Assembly: GCA_009760885.1 (NCBI GenBank)
Contig: CM019713.1
Span: 7,562,266-7,626,265 of the forward strand
DNA from: Achatina immaculata
Taxonomy: Eukaryota > Mollusca > Gastropoda > Stylommatophora > Achatinidae
Length of the DNA stretch: 64,000 nucleotides
Reading direction: 5' to 3'
The notes under the pieces are model-generated. The model did no database searches. It was not told the DNA's origin and worked only from the letters and a program-made list of their open reading frames with translations. The position numbers and the translations under genes were made by a program. Below are positions 1 to 11,067 of this stretch, piece after piece; position 1 is the stretch's first letter, and every line of letters begins with the position of its first letter.

Positions 1-136
1 CGATTCCGGTATCGTAGTGTTATCGTAATGTCTGCGGTATCTAGCCACATCTACCTGCAGCAGTCATTAAGATATCACTACGATATCGGAATCGATACTG
101 GGTTAGTGCATATCTATATTTTCCGAAACGCAATGG
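1..136 (+). mobile_element. Mariner-type MITE, copy 1, cut by window edge
   Basis: The sequence is an imperfect palindrome: the ATTCCGGTATCGTAGTG arm near the start is answered near 76-98 by its inverted complement, and the right end closes with a CCGAAACGC-like terminus. The same element is complete at 43278-43522, where it has long terminal inverted repeats and TA on both sides. This copy has the same orientation and lacks its left terminus because the window begins inside it. It has no coding capacity and is probably a non-autonomous DNA transposon mobilised by a Tc1/mariner-type transposase; that assignment rests on TIR style and TA flanks only. Confidence 0.65.
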
Positions 137-542
137 ATAATATATAATATAAATATTTCCACATATAAATAAATTATACTTTTTCAAAACTTGGTTGACT
201 ATTATGCTGTGGGAGAAGAGGGGGATCAAAATATTTGAGCTGTTGTGGTGTGGCATGATCCAAAAAAAAGAGGATGGGAAACACTGCCTTAATGTGTATC
301 TTATTTCCTTGTTACTCGTTTTTGTGGCAATGGTTTTTAATTAAAATTACCTCATCAAATGGACCTCGATCATAGTCTTTGGCATAGCCTTTCCAAGCGA
401 ACTTACGCAGGAAACATCTCTGTAAGCTCAACCTTTATCTGGCTAATCAAGATGAAAACAAAACAAAACAAAAAAAAAACTCATTGTCCTGATACTCGAG
501 GCAATGATTATGATTAAGAAAAGTTTTGAACATACAAAATGA
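137..542. other. AT-rich unique-looking spacer
   Basis: AT-rich sequence with a short poly(A) run near 463-478. No ORF with recognisable similarity, no tandem structure and no element termini were seen. Confidence 0.5.
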
Positions 543-906
543 TCTATAGTCCTTCTATAGTCCATCTATAGTCCTTCTATAGTCCATCTATAGTCCTTCT
601 ATAGTCCTTCTATAGTCCTTCTATAGTCCATCTATAGTCCTTCTATAGTCCTTCTATAGTTCTTCTATAATCCATCTATAGTCCTTCTATAGTCCATCTA
701 TAGTCCTTCTATAGTCCATCTATAGTCCTTCTATAATCCATCTATAGTCCTTCTATAATCCATCTATAGTCCCTTTATAGTCCATCTATAGTCCTCCTAT
801 AATCCATCTATAGTCCTTCTATAGTCCATCTATAGTCCTTCTATCGTCCATCTATAGTCCTTCTATAGTCCATCTATAGTCCTTCTATAGTCCAGCTATA
901 GTCCTT
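543..906. repeat. 11-bp minisatellite (TCTATAGTCCW), about 33 copies
   Basis: Unit TCTATAGTCCT alternates with TCTATAGTCCA, giving a 22-bp higher-order period in much of the array. A few units carry single substitutions (ATAATCC, ATCGTCC). No coding content. Confidence 0.95.
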
Positions 907-1970
907 CCATGCTTTCAGTTATTTTTTACCCAAAAAGACAGGGATCCGTACGGATATGTTTTTGTTAATCAATGTTATTTCCTCTCATCTTGAATGCTGA
1001 ATCTGAGAGTTAGCATCATCGCGCTCAGGACACACCAATCCCTGCTCTGCTCCCTGTTTCAGCAACCACCGAAGACTATGAAGACACTAATTTCTGGCAA
1101 CCTCGAATTCTACCAGCCAACCTTCCGGTTTTTTCCTTCCCCGCTCCTCCCACCTCATCCTCCGTAAATATATATTATCAGCACATGCCCTTTCCTCTTC
1201 CTACACCAGTTCCTCGGCCACCGACTTCAGTATATCCGTCCTATCCACAGGAAACATGTCTGTTACTTCAGCTCAAGTGAAACTTTATCAGCTCACTTGA
1301 GCACGTGCTCGGTTTGTAGCCAGGAAGGCGTTAATTTCCGAGGACAGTGTCGAAAAGCACTACTCAGTTCATCAGAAGTCTCTTCGTTCACATTAAACCC
1401 AATAGTTTATTTTTTTTTCTTTTTAAGGTCACAAACACTGCCAGTCTCCTTTACGCTTTGCATATCAACTTTTGATGCTTTTAACATCTGACGGACCTCG
1501 TTCATGCTCGTTTCTGAACCTTCGTTGAATTGTAACTGGAAATTTGATCTCGTGATACCACAAAACGCACTGGGCTTTCTCCTCCACAGACGCCATTTTA
1601 ATACTGGTCAATGCAGCGCTACGTGTACTTCAAAAAAAATCCAAGAAACAGCCTACGTAACGCTACGACGTTCATGTCTCTGTCTATGGTAAAAACATAT
1701 GTATTCGTGTCAGGAGGTTGCCGAGGTTAATAACCACATGGTTAATAACCACCCTTCTCAGCCAGGTTGAAAATTTCCAAACATGTCGGTGCCGTAACTG
1801 GGGCATAGCAAAGTTTTATTGGCGAAAGGAAACTTTCCAGTAAAACTAATTTGTATTTCTTTTATGGTAAAATTAGCAGACTACAATTATTGTTTGCACA
1901 AAGAAAACCAAACTTTCACCCCAAAAGTGGAAGCATAGACAATATATGGTTTTATATATATATTTTATAT
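907..1970. other. Spacer without recognised genes
   Basis: Mixed-composition DNA with poly(T)-rich 1408-1424. The short ORFs here (about 60 residues) show no domain, motif or conserved neighbour, so none is annotated. Confidence 0.5.
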
Positions 1971-2890
1971 CATTCATTCATTCATTCATTCATTCATTCA
2001 TTTGCATGTCCCTTGCGGAACTTTGCCTCCCAAACAGCACTCCTGTAGGCCTCTCGGTTGTGAGCAAGATGGCCTGCTGCTGTTGCATCCATTTCCAGAT
2101 CGTCAGCGATGTCTTGCAGCCATCTTAGTCTTGGTCTTCCTCTTTTTCATTTTCCCATTATGTATCCTTCCAATACGGTCTTCTCTAAATTATCATGACG
2201 TTTAATGTGTCCAAAATATTTCAGTTTTCTCTCTTTAATCCTCTTCACTAGCCAGCCTTCTTCAATATTAAGTTCTTGTAGTATAGATATATTTGTTCTT
2301 TTTTGTGTCCACGATATTTGGAGAACTCTTCTGTAGCATTTACATTCAAAGGCATTTATGTGTTTCTCAGCTGTTTTGTTAAGTGTCCAGGTCTCACAGG
2401 CATATGTTGCGATGGGAAAGATGCATGCCCTTAAAAATCTTATTTTTGTGGTTCTGTCTGCTCCTCTCCACAGATTCTTTATTTGTTTTACTTTCTGAAG
2501 AGCGATAGATGTCCTCCTTTTAATTTACCTCATTGTATCTCCATTATTAGTTAGTAGCGATCCAAGATATTCAAAACTCTCCACTTCTTCCAGTTTTTCC
2601 TCATTGATACATATTTCAGTTGCCTTGTTTGTTTTGTCAGTTGTCATCAATTTATTTTTCTTTGCATTAAGATAGAGGTTCTGCTCTTCGCTGTTCTTAC
2701 GGACTGACGTAATTAGTTTTTCCATTCCTTTTTGTGTTGTGGACAGCAATACTGTGTCATCAGCATGTCCAATCTCTGGTATTTCATAACCTCCAACTGT
2801 TATGGCATCGTAATATTCTTTGTCTACATCTTCTCTAACATTCCTCATTATATTTTCAGTATACAAGTTAAATAAGTAAGGTGAACAATA
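1971..2890 (-). pseudogene. Fam A RTE-like LINE, copy 1, 5'-truncated RT and C-terminus
   Basis: On the minus strand this is the 3' third of a reverse transcriptase of the RTE-like LINE type: the catalytic YADD region (2742-2770), the downstream thumb region ending EYLGSLLTNN, and the degenerate C-terminal tail with the RWLQDI-like block (about 2110). The catalytic Tyr is His (HADD), and frames are broken between 2525 and 2000. The 3' end is the family terminus, GGGACATGCAAATG, followed by a (GAAT)n tail seen as ATTC repeats at 1971-2001. Truncation at about 2890 is typical of incomplete target-primed reverse transcription. Dead copy; homologous to 33085-36466. Confidence 0.85.
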
Positions 2891-3145
2891 TCAGAACAAG
2901 TAAATCGTACAATATAATTTACACACAATAATTAGCGTATAGGTATAGAACTATACACAAAGCACCGCAGTAAAGCTGTGATATTAAAATGTATAAACTA
3001 GGAAAAAAGCAGGAACAGCTTTATTATATAACGATAACACACTTGTGACGTTTCGGCGCGAGCCTTTGTCAAACAAAAATAAAAAGGACGAAGAATTAGA
3101 GAGAGGGTACAAAGTACAGATTCACATTAGGTTAATGATAACAGA
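2891..3145 (-). mobile_element. Penelope-like element terminal fragment (pLTR)
   Basis: Minus-strand terminal segment shared with 40465-40640, 43812-43960 and the end of the PLE at 53916-56092: blocks TATAAACTAGGAAAAA, AACAGCTTTATTA, the GACGTTTCGG core and GGACGAAGAATTAGAGA. It lies directly behind the 5' break of the Fam A copy. Only the non-coding end is present, with no reverse transcriptase. It contains a hammerhead-like motif annotated separately. Confidence 0.7.
3043..3076 (-). ncRNA. Hammerhead-ribozyme-like motif in PLE terminus
   Basis: Read on the minus strand: stem I arms TTGT and ACAA, box TTGACAA in place of CUGANGA, stem II GGC/GCC with loop TCGC, then GAAA and ACGT before C17. 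Position 3 is U and position 8 is A, so the C3-G8 pair of the known hammerhead core is replaced by a U-A pair. Stem III is the self-complementary ACGT with no loop, as in the minimal hammerheads known from Penelope-like elements. One extra A lies between the box and stem II. Activity is not shown. Confidence 0.55.
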
Positions 3146-3590
3146 ACAATAACAAATGGAAACAATTAATAAAAGTCATTTGTTACTGCGGTTTAGTGGT
3201 GGATGAGAGTGTCCGTGATGAGTTATATCGTAAGCAGTAACAGCTCAACATACAACAACTGGGACATAAACGAAGACTTCACGTTGACTTAGCCCGCGAA
3301 TCAGAGCGACCTCTGCATTAAAGAACACGCCCAAACCCAAGCACCATGTCCAGTTCCAAGAATCTCGCATACAGTATACTCCACGTTTAATTATTTTTTC
3401 ACCACTTATGTAAACAAAGACCTCGCATGCTTCCATACTTCCGTCCCCTAGGTTTCCCCAATAGCTGTTCTCTCTCCAAAAGTCCATCTGAAACTTCTCT
3501 CGTGATCAAGTTCAGTAACAACCCAGTGACAAATGACCAACGTTCACACTGCCGAGGGCCAATACGTGTTTGTTGTAAGGCGTGAGTCAA
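3146..3590. other. Spacer without recognised genes
   Basis: No recognisable domain on either strand; the two short minus-strand ORFs near 3245-3590 overlap one another and lack any family signature. Confidence 0.4.
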
Positions 3591-3994
3591 CTAGTGACGC
3601 TCTATGATAACCTAGTGACCCACTATGACACACTTAGTGACCACTATGACACACCTAGTGACCCACTATGACACACCTAGTGACCCGCTGTGATACACCT
3701 AGTGACCCACTATGACACACCTAGTGACCCACTATGACACACTTAGTGACCAACTATGACACACTTAGTGACCCACTATGACACACCTAGTGACCCACTA
3801 TGACACACTAGTGACCAACTATGACACACTTAGTGACCCACTATGACACACCTAGTGACCCACTATGACACACTTAGTGACCAACTATGACACACTTAGT
3901 GACCCACTATGACACACCTAGTGACCCACTATGACACACTTAGTGACCAACTATGACACACTTAGTGACCCACTATGACACACCTAGTGACCCA
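3591..3994. repeat. 22-bp minisatellite with 66-bp higher-order period
   Basis: Unit CTAGTGACCCACTATGACACAC, about 18 copies. Variants with TTAGTGACCAACTATGACACAC recur at fixed places, so from about 3722 the array repeats as a 66-bp trimer. No coding content. Confidence 0.95.
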
Positions 3995-4469
3995 TATACT
4001 GTTACCTTCTCTTCCGCCTCATGCATCCATCAAGTTAATAATAATATAGTGTCCATAGAAACATACAAACAAAAACATCACAGAAATCTGCCAGTTTATC
4101 GAAATGTCAGCTTCCGTTATTGAAATTTCTGTTAAATAAACATCCAGCGGAAACTTCTGCCATAATACTTTTTATTTCGTAAATAAAAGCAACATCTTAC
4201 GGCTCGCTGAAGCTTTTCTGGCAAGCTGAACATGCAGTTTAGACATTCTGCAGGTGACTGGAAACAAGACAAGTTTACAGATCATCTGCGAGCTCCATCC
4301 ATGCAGAAATCTCTTGATACGGTTGACTGGAAAATAATAACAGCAACATTAAAGAGAAAATAATTAGGACGTTATAATTTGCATACTACCACTACGTTTT
4401 ATGCTTGAACACATTTTTCTCAATGATCTAGATTCGTTTGCTTTCTAACACACGTGATGCAATTAATAT
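3995..4469. other. AT-rich spacer
   Basis: No tandem structure, element terminus or conserved ORF seen. Confidence 0.4.
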
Positions 4470-5235
4470 CACTGTATGCTGATGACACAGTATTACTGTC
4501 CACAACACAAAAAGGAATGAAAAAACTAATTATGTCAGACCGTAAGAGTGGTGAAGAGCATAACCTTTATCTTAATGCGAAGAAAACTAAATTGATGACA
4601 ATTGACAAAATAAACAAGGCAGCTGAAATATGTATCAATGAGGAAAAATTGGAAGAGGTGGAGAGTTTTAAATATCTTAGATCATTACTAACTAATAATG
4701 TAGATGCAATGAGGCAAATTAAAAGGAGGAGATCTATCGCTCTTCAGAAAGTAAAACAACTAAAGAATCTGTGGAGATGAACAGACAGAACTACAAAAAT
4801 AAGATTTTTAAAGGCATGCATCTTTCCCATTGCAACATATGCCTGTGAGACCTGGACACTAAACAAAACAGCTGAGAAACATATAAATGCTTTTGAACGT
4901 AAATTCTACAGAAGAGTTTTTCAAATATCATGGCCACAAAAAAAGAACAAATATATTCATACTACAAGAACTTAATACTGAAGAAGGCTAGCTAGTAAAG
5001 AGGATTAAAGAGAGAAAACTTAAATATTCTGGACATGTCAAACGTCGTGAGAATTTAGAGAAGACAGTCTTGGAAGGGTACATAATGGGAAAAAGAAAGA
5101 GAAGAAGACCAAGGCGCAGATGGCTGCAAGACATCGTTGATAATCTGCGAGTGAATGCATCAGCAGCAGGGCATCTTGCTTACAACCGAGAGGTCTACAG
5201 GAAAGCTGTTAGGGAGGCAAAGTTCCACACAAAAA
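4470..5235 (+). pseudogene. Fam A RTE-like LINE, copy 2, RT C-terminal relic
   Basis: Begins exactly at the YADDTVLLST catalytic block, with upstream sequence replaced by unrelated DNA, and continues through the EYLGSL-like region and the C-terminal RRRWLQDIVDNL block to the AAAGTTCC terminus. An in-frame TGA at 4778 follows the KNLWR block and a one-base shift lies near 4950. The (GAAT)n tail is missing and is replaced by A-rich sequence. Dead copy. Confidence 0.8.
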
Positions 5236-5635
5236 AGGTAAAAGTAATCCTGTCATACCCTAGAGGCACATAGCTGACTGAATAGATTCGTTATGTTTCA
5301 CATGGGATTCCTTCAATTTCATTAAGGGATTGTTGTTATTATTAACAATAATGATTATTATTCTTAATTTCACATTTCGTATCTGTTTCTTAACAGAATG
5401 TTACTCGTGAAAATTAGGCCCTTGTGAATAGAAACAACAATACATAGCACTGTAATCCTAACAGGTAACCAAAAAAAAAAAAAGAAAAAAAATTCCATTA
5501 ATGTGGATTATTCCACTTTCTAGGAATCTTAAGTTTGAAAAGACATATGTATGTATGTATGTATGTATATATATATATGTATATGTTCTCTCTGTTTATG
5601 ATATGCCATTGTTTGTACTGCACTGACGTTATTCA
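5236..5635. other. AT-rich spacer with TATG/TA microsatellite
   Basis: Contains an A-rich run (5470-5491) and a compound (TATG)n(TA)n microsatellite at 5545-5586. No gene seen. Confidence 0.6.
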
Positions 5636-6087
5636 GGTGAAAGTCCTCCAGATATGGAGGATCCCTGTGAATAAGGAGTTGTCCAAATAAGCAGGCGCGG
5701 ACCAACTGGCGGTAGACTCAGAGAGCGAAGTGGGGTAGTAGGTGGCTCTACTACTCCTATAAAGTGCCTCAGGTGCTCAGTGAAGGGAATACCAGGCGGG
5801 TCAGAGGCGCCTTAAAACCTCTCGCTCCCGCTGCCTTGCGGGTAGGACAGGGAGTCCAAAGGCTAGCGGAGAGTCCGTACACAAACCGACAGAAGGCAAC
5901 GGGAAACCACTGTTGTAGTTCCCAACAATAGTTATGCTTGAACAGAATAATCGATTCATCATGAACGACGTTATTTTTTATGTTCCTCTGGAACAGCCTC
6001 GTCCGGTAGGGCAGCTCACGAGCCACAAGTGAGGCCAGATCGTCATCAAGCTACTGGTGGCAAAACTAACAAGTTCAAAATAGCAAC

Positions 6088-7010
6088 ATGCTTTATGTTA
6101 GAACTTTATTCCAGGCTGGAAAATTAGAAAATGTATAGATGGAAATGGAAAGGATGAAGATCAACATATTAGGAATGAGTGAAGTTAGATGGACAGGTGC
6201 AGGGAAGATTAACTCAGATAAATATACAATAATATATTCAAGAAGTGAGAAACATGAACGAGGAGTAGAATTATATTTGATGAACAAACGGCAAGGACAG
6301 TTGTAGGATATTTGAACATCTCGGACCGAGTCCTGCTAGCACAACTGAAAGGAAAACCAATAAACATAAATATTATACAAGTGTACGCTCCAACATCTGA
6401 AAGCTCTGAAGAAGATGTACAGCTATTTTATAATGACATAGAGACAGCACTAAAACACACAAAGTCACATGAAATTACCATAGTCATGGGAGATTTTAAT
6501 GCCAAAGTTGGTAAAGGAAGAACTTCAGACATCGTTGGTGACTATGGACTGGGGGAGAGGAATGACAGAGGTTATAAATTAATTGAATGGGCAAGAATAC
6601 ACAACATGGTTGTAGGAAACACCTGGTTTAAAAAACATCCTCGAAGACTGGCAACGTGGTGCAGCCCAGACAAAAAGACTTTTAACCAGATAGACTACAT
6701 ATTAATCAACAAACGGTTCCGCAATGCATTACTGACAATAATAACCATGCTAGCAGCTGACTGCAATAGTGACCATGATCCACTCTGTGGAAAAGTTAGA
6801 ATAAAATTAAAGAAAGCAGGCAGAAAAGTGAGAAACATCAAACTGAATACAGAACTTCTTAAAAATAACCAAGAACTGCAAGAACAATACAAAGTTATTA
6901 TAACAAATAGATACAATGCAATAGCAAAGATAAATAGTATAGATGAACAATGGGCAATGTTAAGAGATTCTAGAGGAGTAAAAATAACGAGGAAAAATAT
7001 AACAAGATAA
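6088..7010 (+). pseudogene. Fam B endonuclease domain (APE-like)
   Basis: Encodes the endonuclease that would nick target DNA for target-primed reverse transcription. Visible motifs in order: YVRTLFQAGKLEN near 6091, the SEVRWTG block with the catalytic Glu near 6178, VYAPTSE near 6380, MGDFNAKVG near 6487, NQIDYILI near 6687 and SDHDPL near 6770. The largest intact piece is 232 aa from 6312. A stop at 6136 (GKLENV*) and a frame change before 6312 separate the N-terminal part, so the domain is not translatable as one protein. Confidence 0.8.
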
Positions 7011-8403
7011 ATAAAGAAATAAGACGCAAATGCAGAGAAGCAAAAGAAGTGTGGTTAAATGAGCAGTGCAGACAGATAGATGACTCTCATATTAAAGACA
7101 GCAAAAACATGCACAAACGAATTAATGAACTCACAGGCAGGAAAACAAAATATACCACAGGATGCCTGAAATCGAAATAAGGTAAAATGTTAATGAGAAA
7201 AGAAGACATTGTGGACAGGTGGACAGTGTATATCGATGAGCTATATGGAGGAGACAGAACAGAATTAACACCAGATACTGAAAACTGTGATGGACCACCA
7301 ATACTTGAAGATGAAATCATAGATGCCATCAAACACATGAAGAAAGGAAAAGCGACTGGGCCTGATAATATAACAATAGAAGAAATAGAGGCACTAGAGG
7401 AGACAGGAATAAAAATAATAACCAAGTTACTGAATGACATTTACAACAGTGGTTATATTCCTAGTGACCTGATTAAATCCACGCTTATAGCACTACCAAA
7501 GAAACCAGGTGCAAAGGAATGTGACGTCCACCGGACTATCAGCCTCTCATGTCACATAACGAAGCTACCTCTGAGAATAATTATGAGAAGAACAAGGAAA
7601 AAGATAAATATCGAAATAGCAGATGAACACTTTGGATTTGTTGAAGGAAAGGGAACACAGAATGCCATGTATGCTTTACGAACAAAAACAGATAGAGCTT
7701 TAGAAGTACAGAAAGACCTCTACTTATGCTTCATTGATTACACCAAGGCATTTGACAAGGTGAAACATAGTGAAATTATTAAAATGCTTGAAGACATCAA
7801 TATAGACGGCAAAGACCTGAGGATTGTAAAACATCTATACTGGCAGCAGTTCGAGTTGAAAATAGAACTGGAAAATATCAACCTATAAAACAAGGGGTGC
7901 GACAAGGATGTGTACTATCTCCAGACCTTTTTTCTCTGTATAGCGAGAATATTCTAAGAACAATCATCACAGAACCAGGCATAAAAATTGGAGGATACAA
8001 TATTAACAACCTTCGGTATGGCGACGACACAGTACTGATAACTGAGAACCAACACGACCTGCAAAATCTCTTGGATAAAGTGGCCAAAGAAAGTGAACAG
8101 AAAGGCCTTACTTTGAACATCAAAAAGACACAGACTATGGTTATATCTAAGAAGCAGAATCCACCAGCATGCAGTATTAAATTAAACGGAACTATTCTAA
8201 AGCAGGTGCAGAAATTCAAATACCTTGGAGCAGTAATAACTTCAGATGGGAAATGCAGAACAGAAATTAGGAACAGAATAGGCCAAGCAAAGACTGCATT
8301 TCAGAGAATGAGAAACATATTAGCTAACACATCTTTATCAACGAATGTTAGAAAACGAGTCCTAAAATGCTATATTGAGCCTAGTCCTAAAATGCTATGT
8401 TGA
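7011..8403 (+). pseudogene. Fam B reverse transcriptase domain
   Basis: Reverse transcriptase palm in two frames. 7187-7888 carries KGKATGPDNI, the LPKK block, a degenerate ISLSCHITKL block and motif A, CFIDYTKAFDKV. 7897-8403 carries [11 protein letters not shown] and motif C as YGDDTVL, followed by [10 protein letters not shown] and FKYLGAVI. A frame change at about 7889 separates motifs A and C. A 25-bp tandem duplication (8359-8408) shifts frame again just before the ILLYGSE block. Confidence 0.85.
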
Positions 8404-8819
8404 GCCTATCTTGTTATATGGAAGTGAATCATGGACAATAGGCAAGTCTGCACAAAAATCGTTGGACGCAGCAGAAATGTGGTTTATTAGAAGAATGTTG
8501 CGAATCCCCTGGACAGCAAAAATAACTAATGAAGAATGCATGAGAAGAGCTGGAGAGACAAAAAAAACCTTGTCAAAAAGATAAGATAGAGACAATGTAC
8601 TTTCATAGGACATGCAATGAGAAGAGGGGGCATTGAAAATATTATAACAACAGGAAAAATAGAAGGAAGACGATCAAGAGGAAGACCAAGAGAAATGATA
8701 CTGGACAGTCTGACGGGATGGTGTGAGAGGAGATCACCAACTGAACTGATGGCCTGCATGAAGGATCGGATACTCTGGAGAAGCATAATAGCCAACTCCA
8801 GTCGGCACGGCACATGATG
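8404..8819 (+). pseudogene. Fam B C-terminal region
   Basis: C-terminal tail typical of these LINEs: LLYGSESWTIGKSAQKSLDA, then MWFIRRMLRIPWT, a stop at 8584, and the basic SRGRPREMILDSL block at 8650-8715. Residues after the palm probably help RNA or target binding, by family analogy. Three short frames cover it. It ends 13 bp before the SSR tail. Confidence 0.75.
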
Positions 8820-8879
8820 ATGATGATGGTATTCACTTGTTGATCACATAAACATAGTTTGCATTACCTAAGATATGAA

Positions 8880-8946
8880 GAGAGAGAGAAAGCGAGAGAG
8901 AGAGAGAGAGAGAGAGAAAGCGAGAGAGAGAGAGAGAGAGAGAGAA
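8880..8946. repeat. (GA)n microsatellite
   Basis: Nearly pure GA dinucleotide with two interruptions by AAGCGAGAG. Confidence 0.95.
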
Positions 8947-9551
8947 GTACACACTATAGGGCAAAGGGACATAACCAAAAGACGTACGAACAGTCGTAGT
9001 AATTTGTTTCCAGGACAATGAACATGTGAGTTAAGTCTCGTGAAAAACAGGTAGAAGATTCTAGTTCTCAGTGACTAGGATTAATGTGAAAACACTAGTG
9101 AAAATGTAGTGTCTCACGAGAAAACTGTATAGATTCGAGGAAAGGATAGAGTCCGTAGTGGAAAACATGGGGTTGAGAAATAAAGATAAATAGAACGGGA
9201 ATTTAGAGGAAAGGCCAGAATATAACAACTGACTTAAGAAAATTATTTATAGTTCAGTTTCAGTATTCATGGGTTTCAGTTAGAGTTTCAGCTGAGTTTC
9301 GATTCAGTTTGATTCAGGGTTAGTTCAGAGATGTTATTCAGAAGGGATTATTGGCAGTCAGATTTTGTTTTGTCGAGTGATTTTTTCAGTTTGTTTTGCA
9401 GTAATGTAGAAGTTTTCTGGGATCTTGTCCTTGTTGTATATATATATATATCCCTTGCTTCCGTTTCTGTAGCAGTCTGATAGTTTTTTTTTACCAGATA
9501 GGGTTCCTGGCCCTATGCTGAACCCTCCTTAGTCGCCTTTTACGATCATGC
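8947..9551. other. Spacer without recognised genes
   Basis: Contains repeated GTTTCAGT-like words at 9255-9310 and a (TA) run at 9440-9452. No coding similarity seen. Confidence 0.4.
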
Positions 9552-9764
9552 TGACAACTCACTACCAAAAATAGCACTAAGATGGACACTACAGGGGAAC
9601 AGAAGTAAGGGTAGACCAAAAGAGACATGGAGAAGAACAACAGAAAGGATGTTGAGCAATAGAGGGCTCACCTGGGCAAGAGCAGAAAAAAAGGCGAAGG
9701 ACAGGCATTTGTGGAAAACCCTTGCGGAAGCCCCATGTGCCCTGGGCACTTAAGGTTCATATAT
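9552..9764 (+). mobile_element. Fam D LINE 3'-terminal fragment, copy 1
   Basis: Matches the reverse complements of 14828-15142 and 17520-17716. The block encodes the end of a LINE C-terminal region (SLPKIALRWT, then GRPKETWRRT-like and KTLAEAPCA-like stretches) and ends in CTTAAGGTTCA. In the other two copies this terminus is followed directly by a GA microsatellite; here by a (TA) run. Severely 5'-truncated and not translatable as a whole. Confidence 0.65.
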
Positions 9765-9851
9765 ATACTGTATTGTCAGGGCGCCTGTTATATTTGTTGC
9801 AATGAATTATTACATTGGTATTCTAGTATATCTGGCACCATGACCTTATTC

Positions 9852-9859
<8 letters not shown>

Positions 9860-9903
<44 letters not shown>
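9860..9903. repeat. (GA)n microsatellite
   Basis: GA dinucleotide run interrupted once by GATAGA. Confidence 0.95.
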
Positions 9904-10169
9904 CCCGAGATCAGATTTATTCGACGTCGAAGACCCAGACTGAATGAGACAGTGATCAGCCATCCGTAGCAGATTGCTGGGTTCAAGGTTAGTAACAAGA
10001 CATCGTTATATTTTCATCTAACGACCGTAGTAACGGATTACAGTGTGGCCGAGTGAACAGGGATCACAGTTCTAAACTCTGACCTTAATTTTAACGTCAC
10101 CTCTAACTATGACCCTGAACCCTAATCTAAAACTTACCATTATCCCTATATCCTAACCTATAATTTAAC

Positions 10170-10376
10170 GTAAACAGTATGACTAAACATAAAACCTATC
10201 TTTAAAAATATTCAGAACTTCAGACTAAACTTAATCCATCTCAATGTTTTCATACGCTTTCATCAACACAAAAACCAAATCTCATAAGTACAGAATGTGG
10301 TATTCACAAGAACATTTCGTTTATGTCTTTCATGTATTGAGAATCTTCAGTAAATTGTCTTCTGGCAATGGAATTT
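10170..10376 (-). repeat. Dispersed repeat, partner of the SINE tail at 36710-36905
   Basis: The reverse complement matches 36710-36905 over about 200 bp (shared landmarks: ATTCCATTGCCAGAAGACA, ACAAAATGTTCTTGCGAATACC-like, AGGTTTTATGTTTA-like). At 36.5 kb the copy is preceded by a tRNA-like head; here the head is missing. No coding content. Confidence 0.65.
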
Positions 10377-10474
10377 TACGGAAAGACATCTTCAGTTTAC
10401 TGCGAAGTATCACCTAACTTAATTAAGAACCTATTTGCACAAGAGGAAAATGTATATTTGAAAAGAGCAAGAAT

Positions 10475-11053
10475 GATAGAAGAAGAAGACTATTTTGTAT
10501 ATCTTGGAAGTTACATAGATCAGGAAGGAGACAGAAGAAAGAAGTTAGAACCAGAATAGCAAAAACAGCATTGGCCTTTAAGGAACTTTGAGAAAATGTG
10601 GAAATAAAAAACTCTAAAGTACAAGAACAGAACAAAGTTTAAGATATTAACTCAGTGTCGCACCCATCCTTACCTACACAGGTGAAAGTTGGAAAATAAT
10701 CAAAGGAACAGAGAGCAAACTGGACAAATGTTTTAAGTAAATACTTTGTATACGATGGAAAGAAACCAACACTAAAGCAGAGATAAGAGTCTCGGCAGGG
10801 ATCAGGAAAAGAAGGTGGGCATATGTGGGCCACGTGATGAGAAGAAACAATCAAAGAATCAACAAATCAAAGCAAGCCATCAAATGGGAAGCATCTGGGA
10901 AAAAGAAAAAGAAAAAACAGAAGGCCAGTCTCGAGACCCTAAAGAGAACACTGACAGGAGAAGCTAAGATGACTAGCATCAATTCCCTTGGCGAGACAGA
11001 AGATCGCCGAAAACACAGACTCGTGGCGAGACACTCTGCCAGCTCTATTTGAC
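10475..11053 (+). pseudogene. Fam C LINE, 3' part of ORF, degraded
   Basis: Contains a FVYLGSYIDQEGD block like the region after the RT palm, then in shifted frames RRWAYVGHVMRR-like, LETLKRTLTGEAKMTSINSL and the terminal RRKHRLVARHSASSI block. The last part aligns with the Fam C end at 27734-27919. Many stops and frameshifts. Immediately followed by a Fam A copy in the opposite orientation. Confidence 0.65.
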
Positions 11054-11067
11054 GCTGAGACGACAGG

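Larger units (their letters stand above)
5640..8832 (+). mobile_element. Fam B RTE-like LINE, nearly full length, dead
   Basis: A non-LTR retrotransposon of about 3.2 kb: a GC-richer 5'UTR (5640-6087), apurinic-like endonuclease, reverse transcriptase, degenerate C-terminal region, and a 3' end GGCACGGCACATGATGATGATGATGG whose tail is a short (GAT/GATG)n microsatellite. The order EN-RT, single-ORF design and SSR tail fit the RTE group as known. Several frameshifts make it non-functional. The exact 5' boundary is uncertain because no second copy of the 5'UTR lies in the window. Confidence 0.8.
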
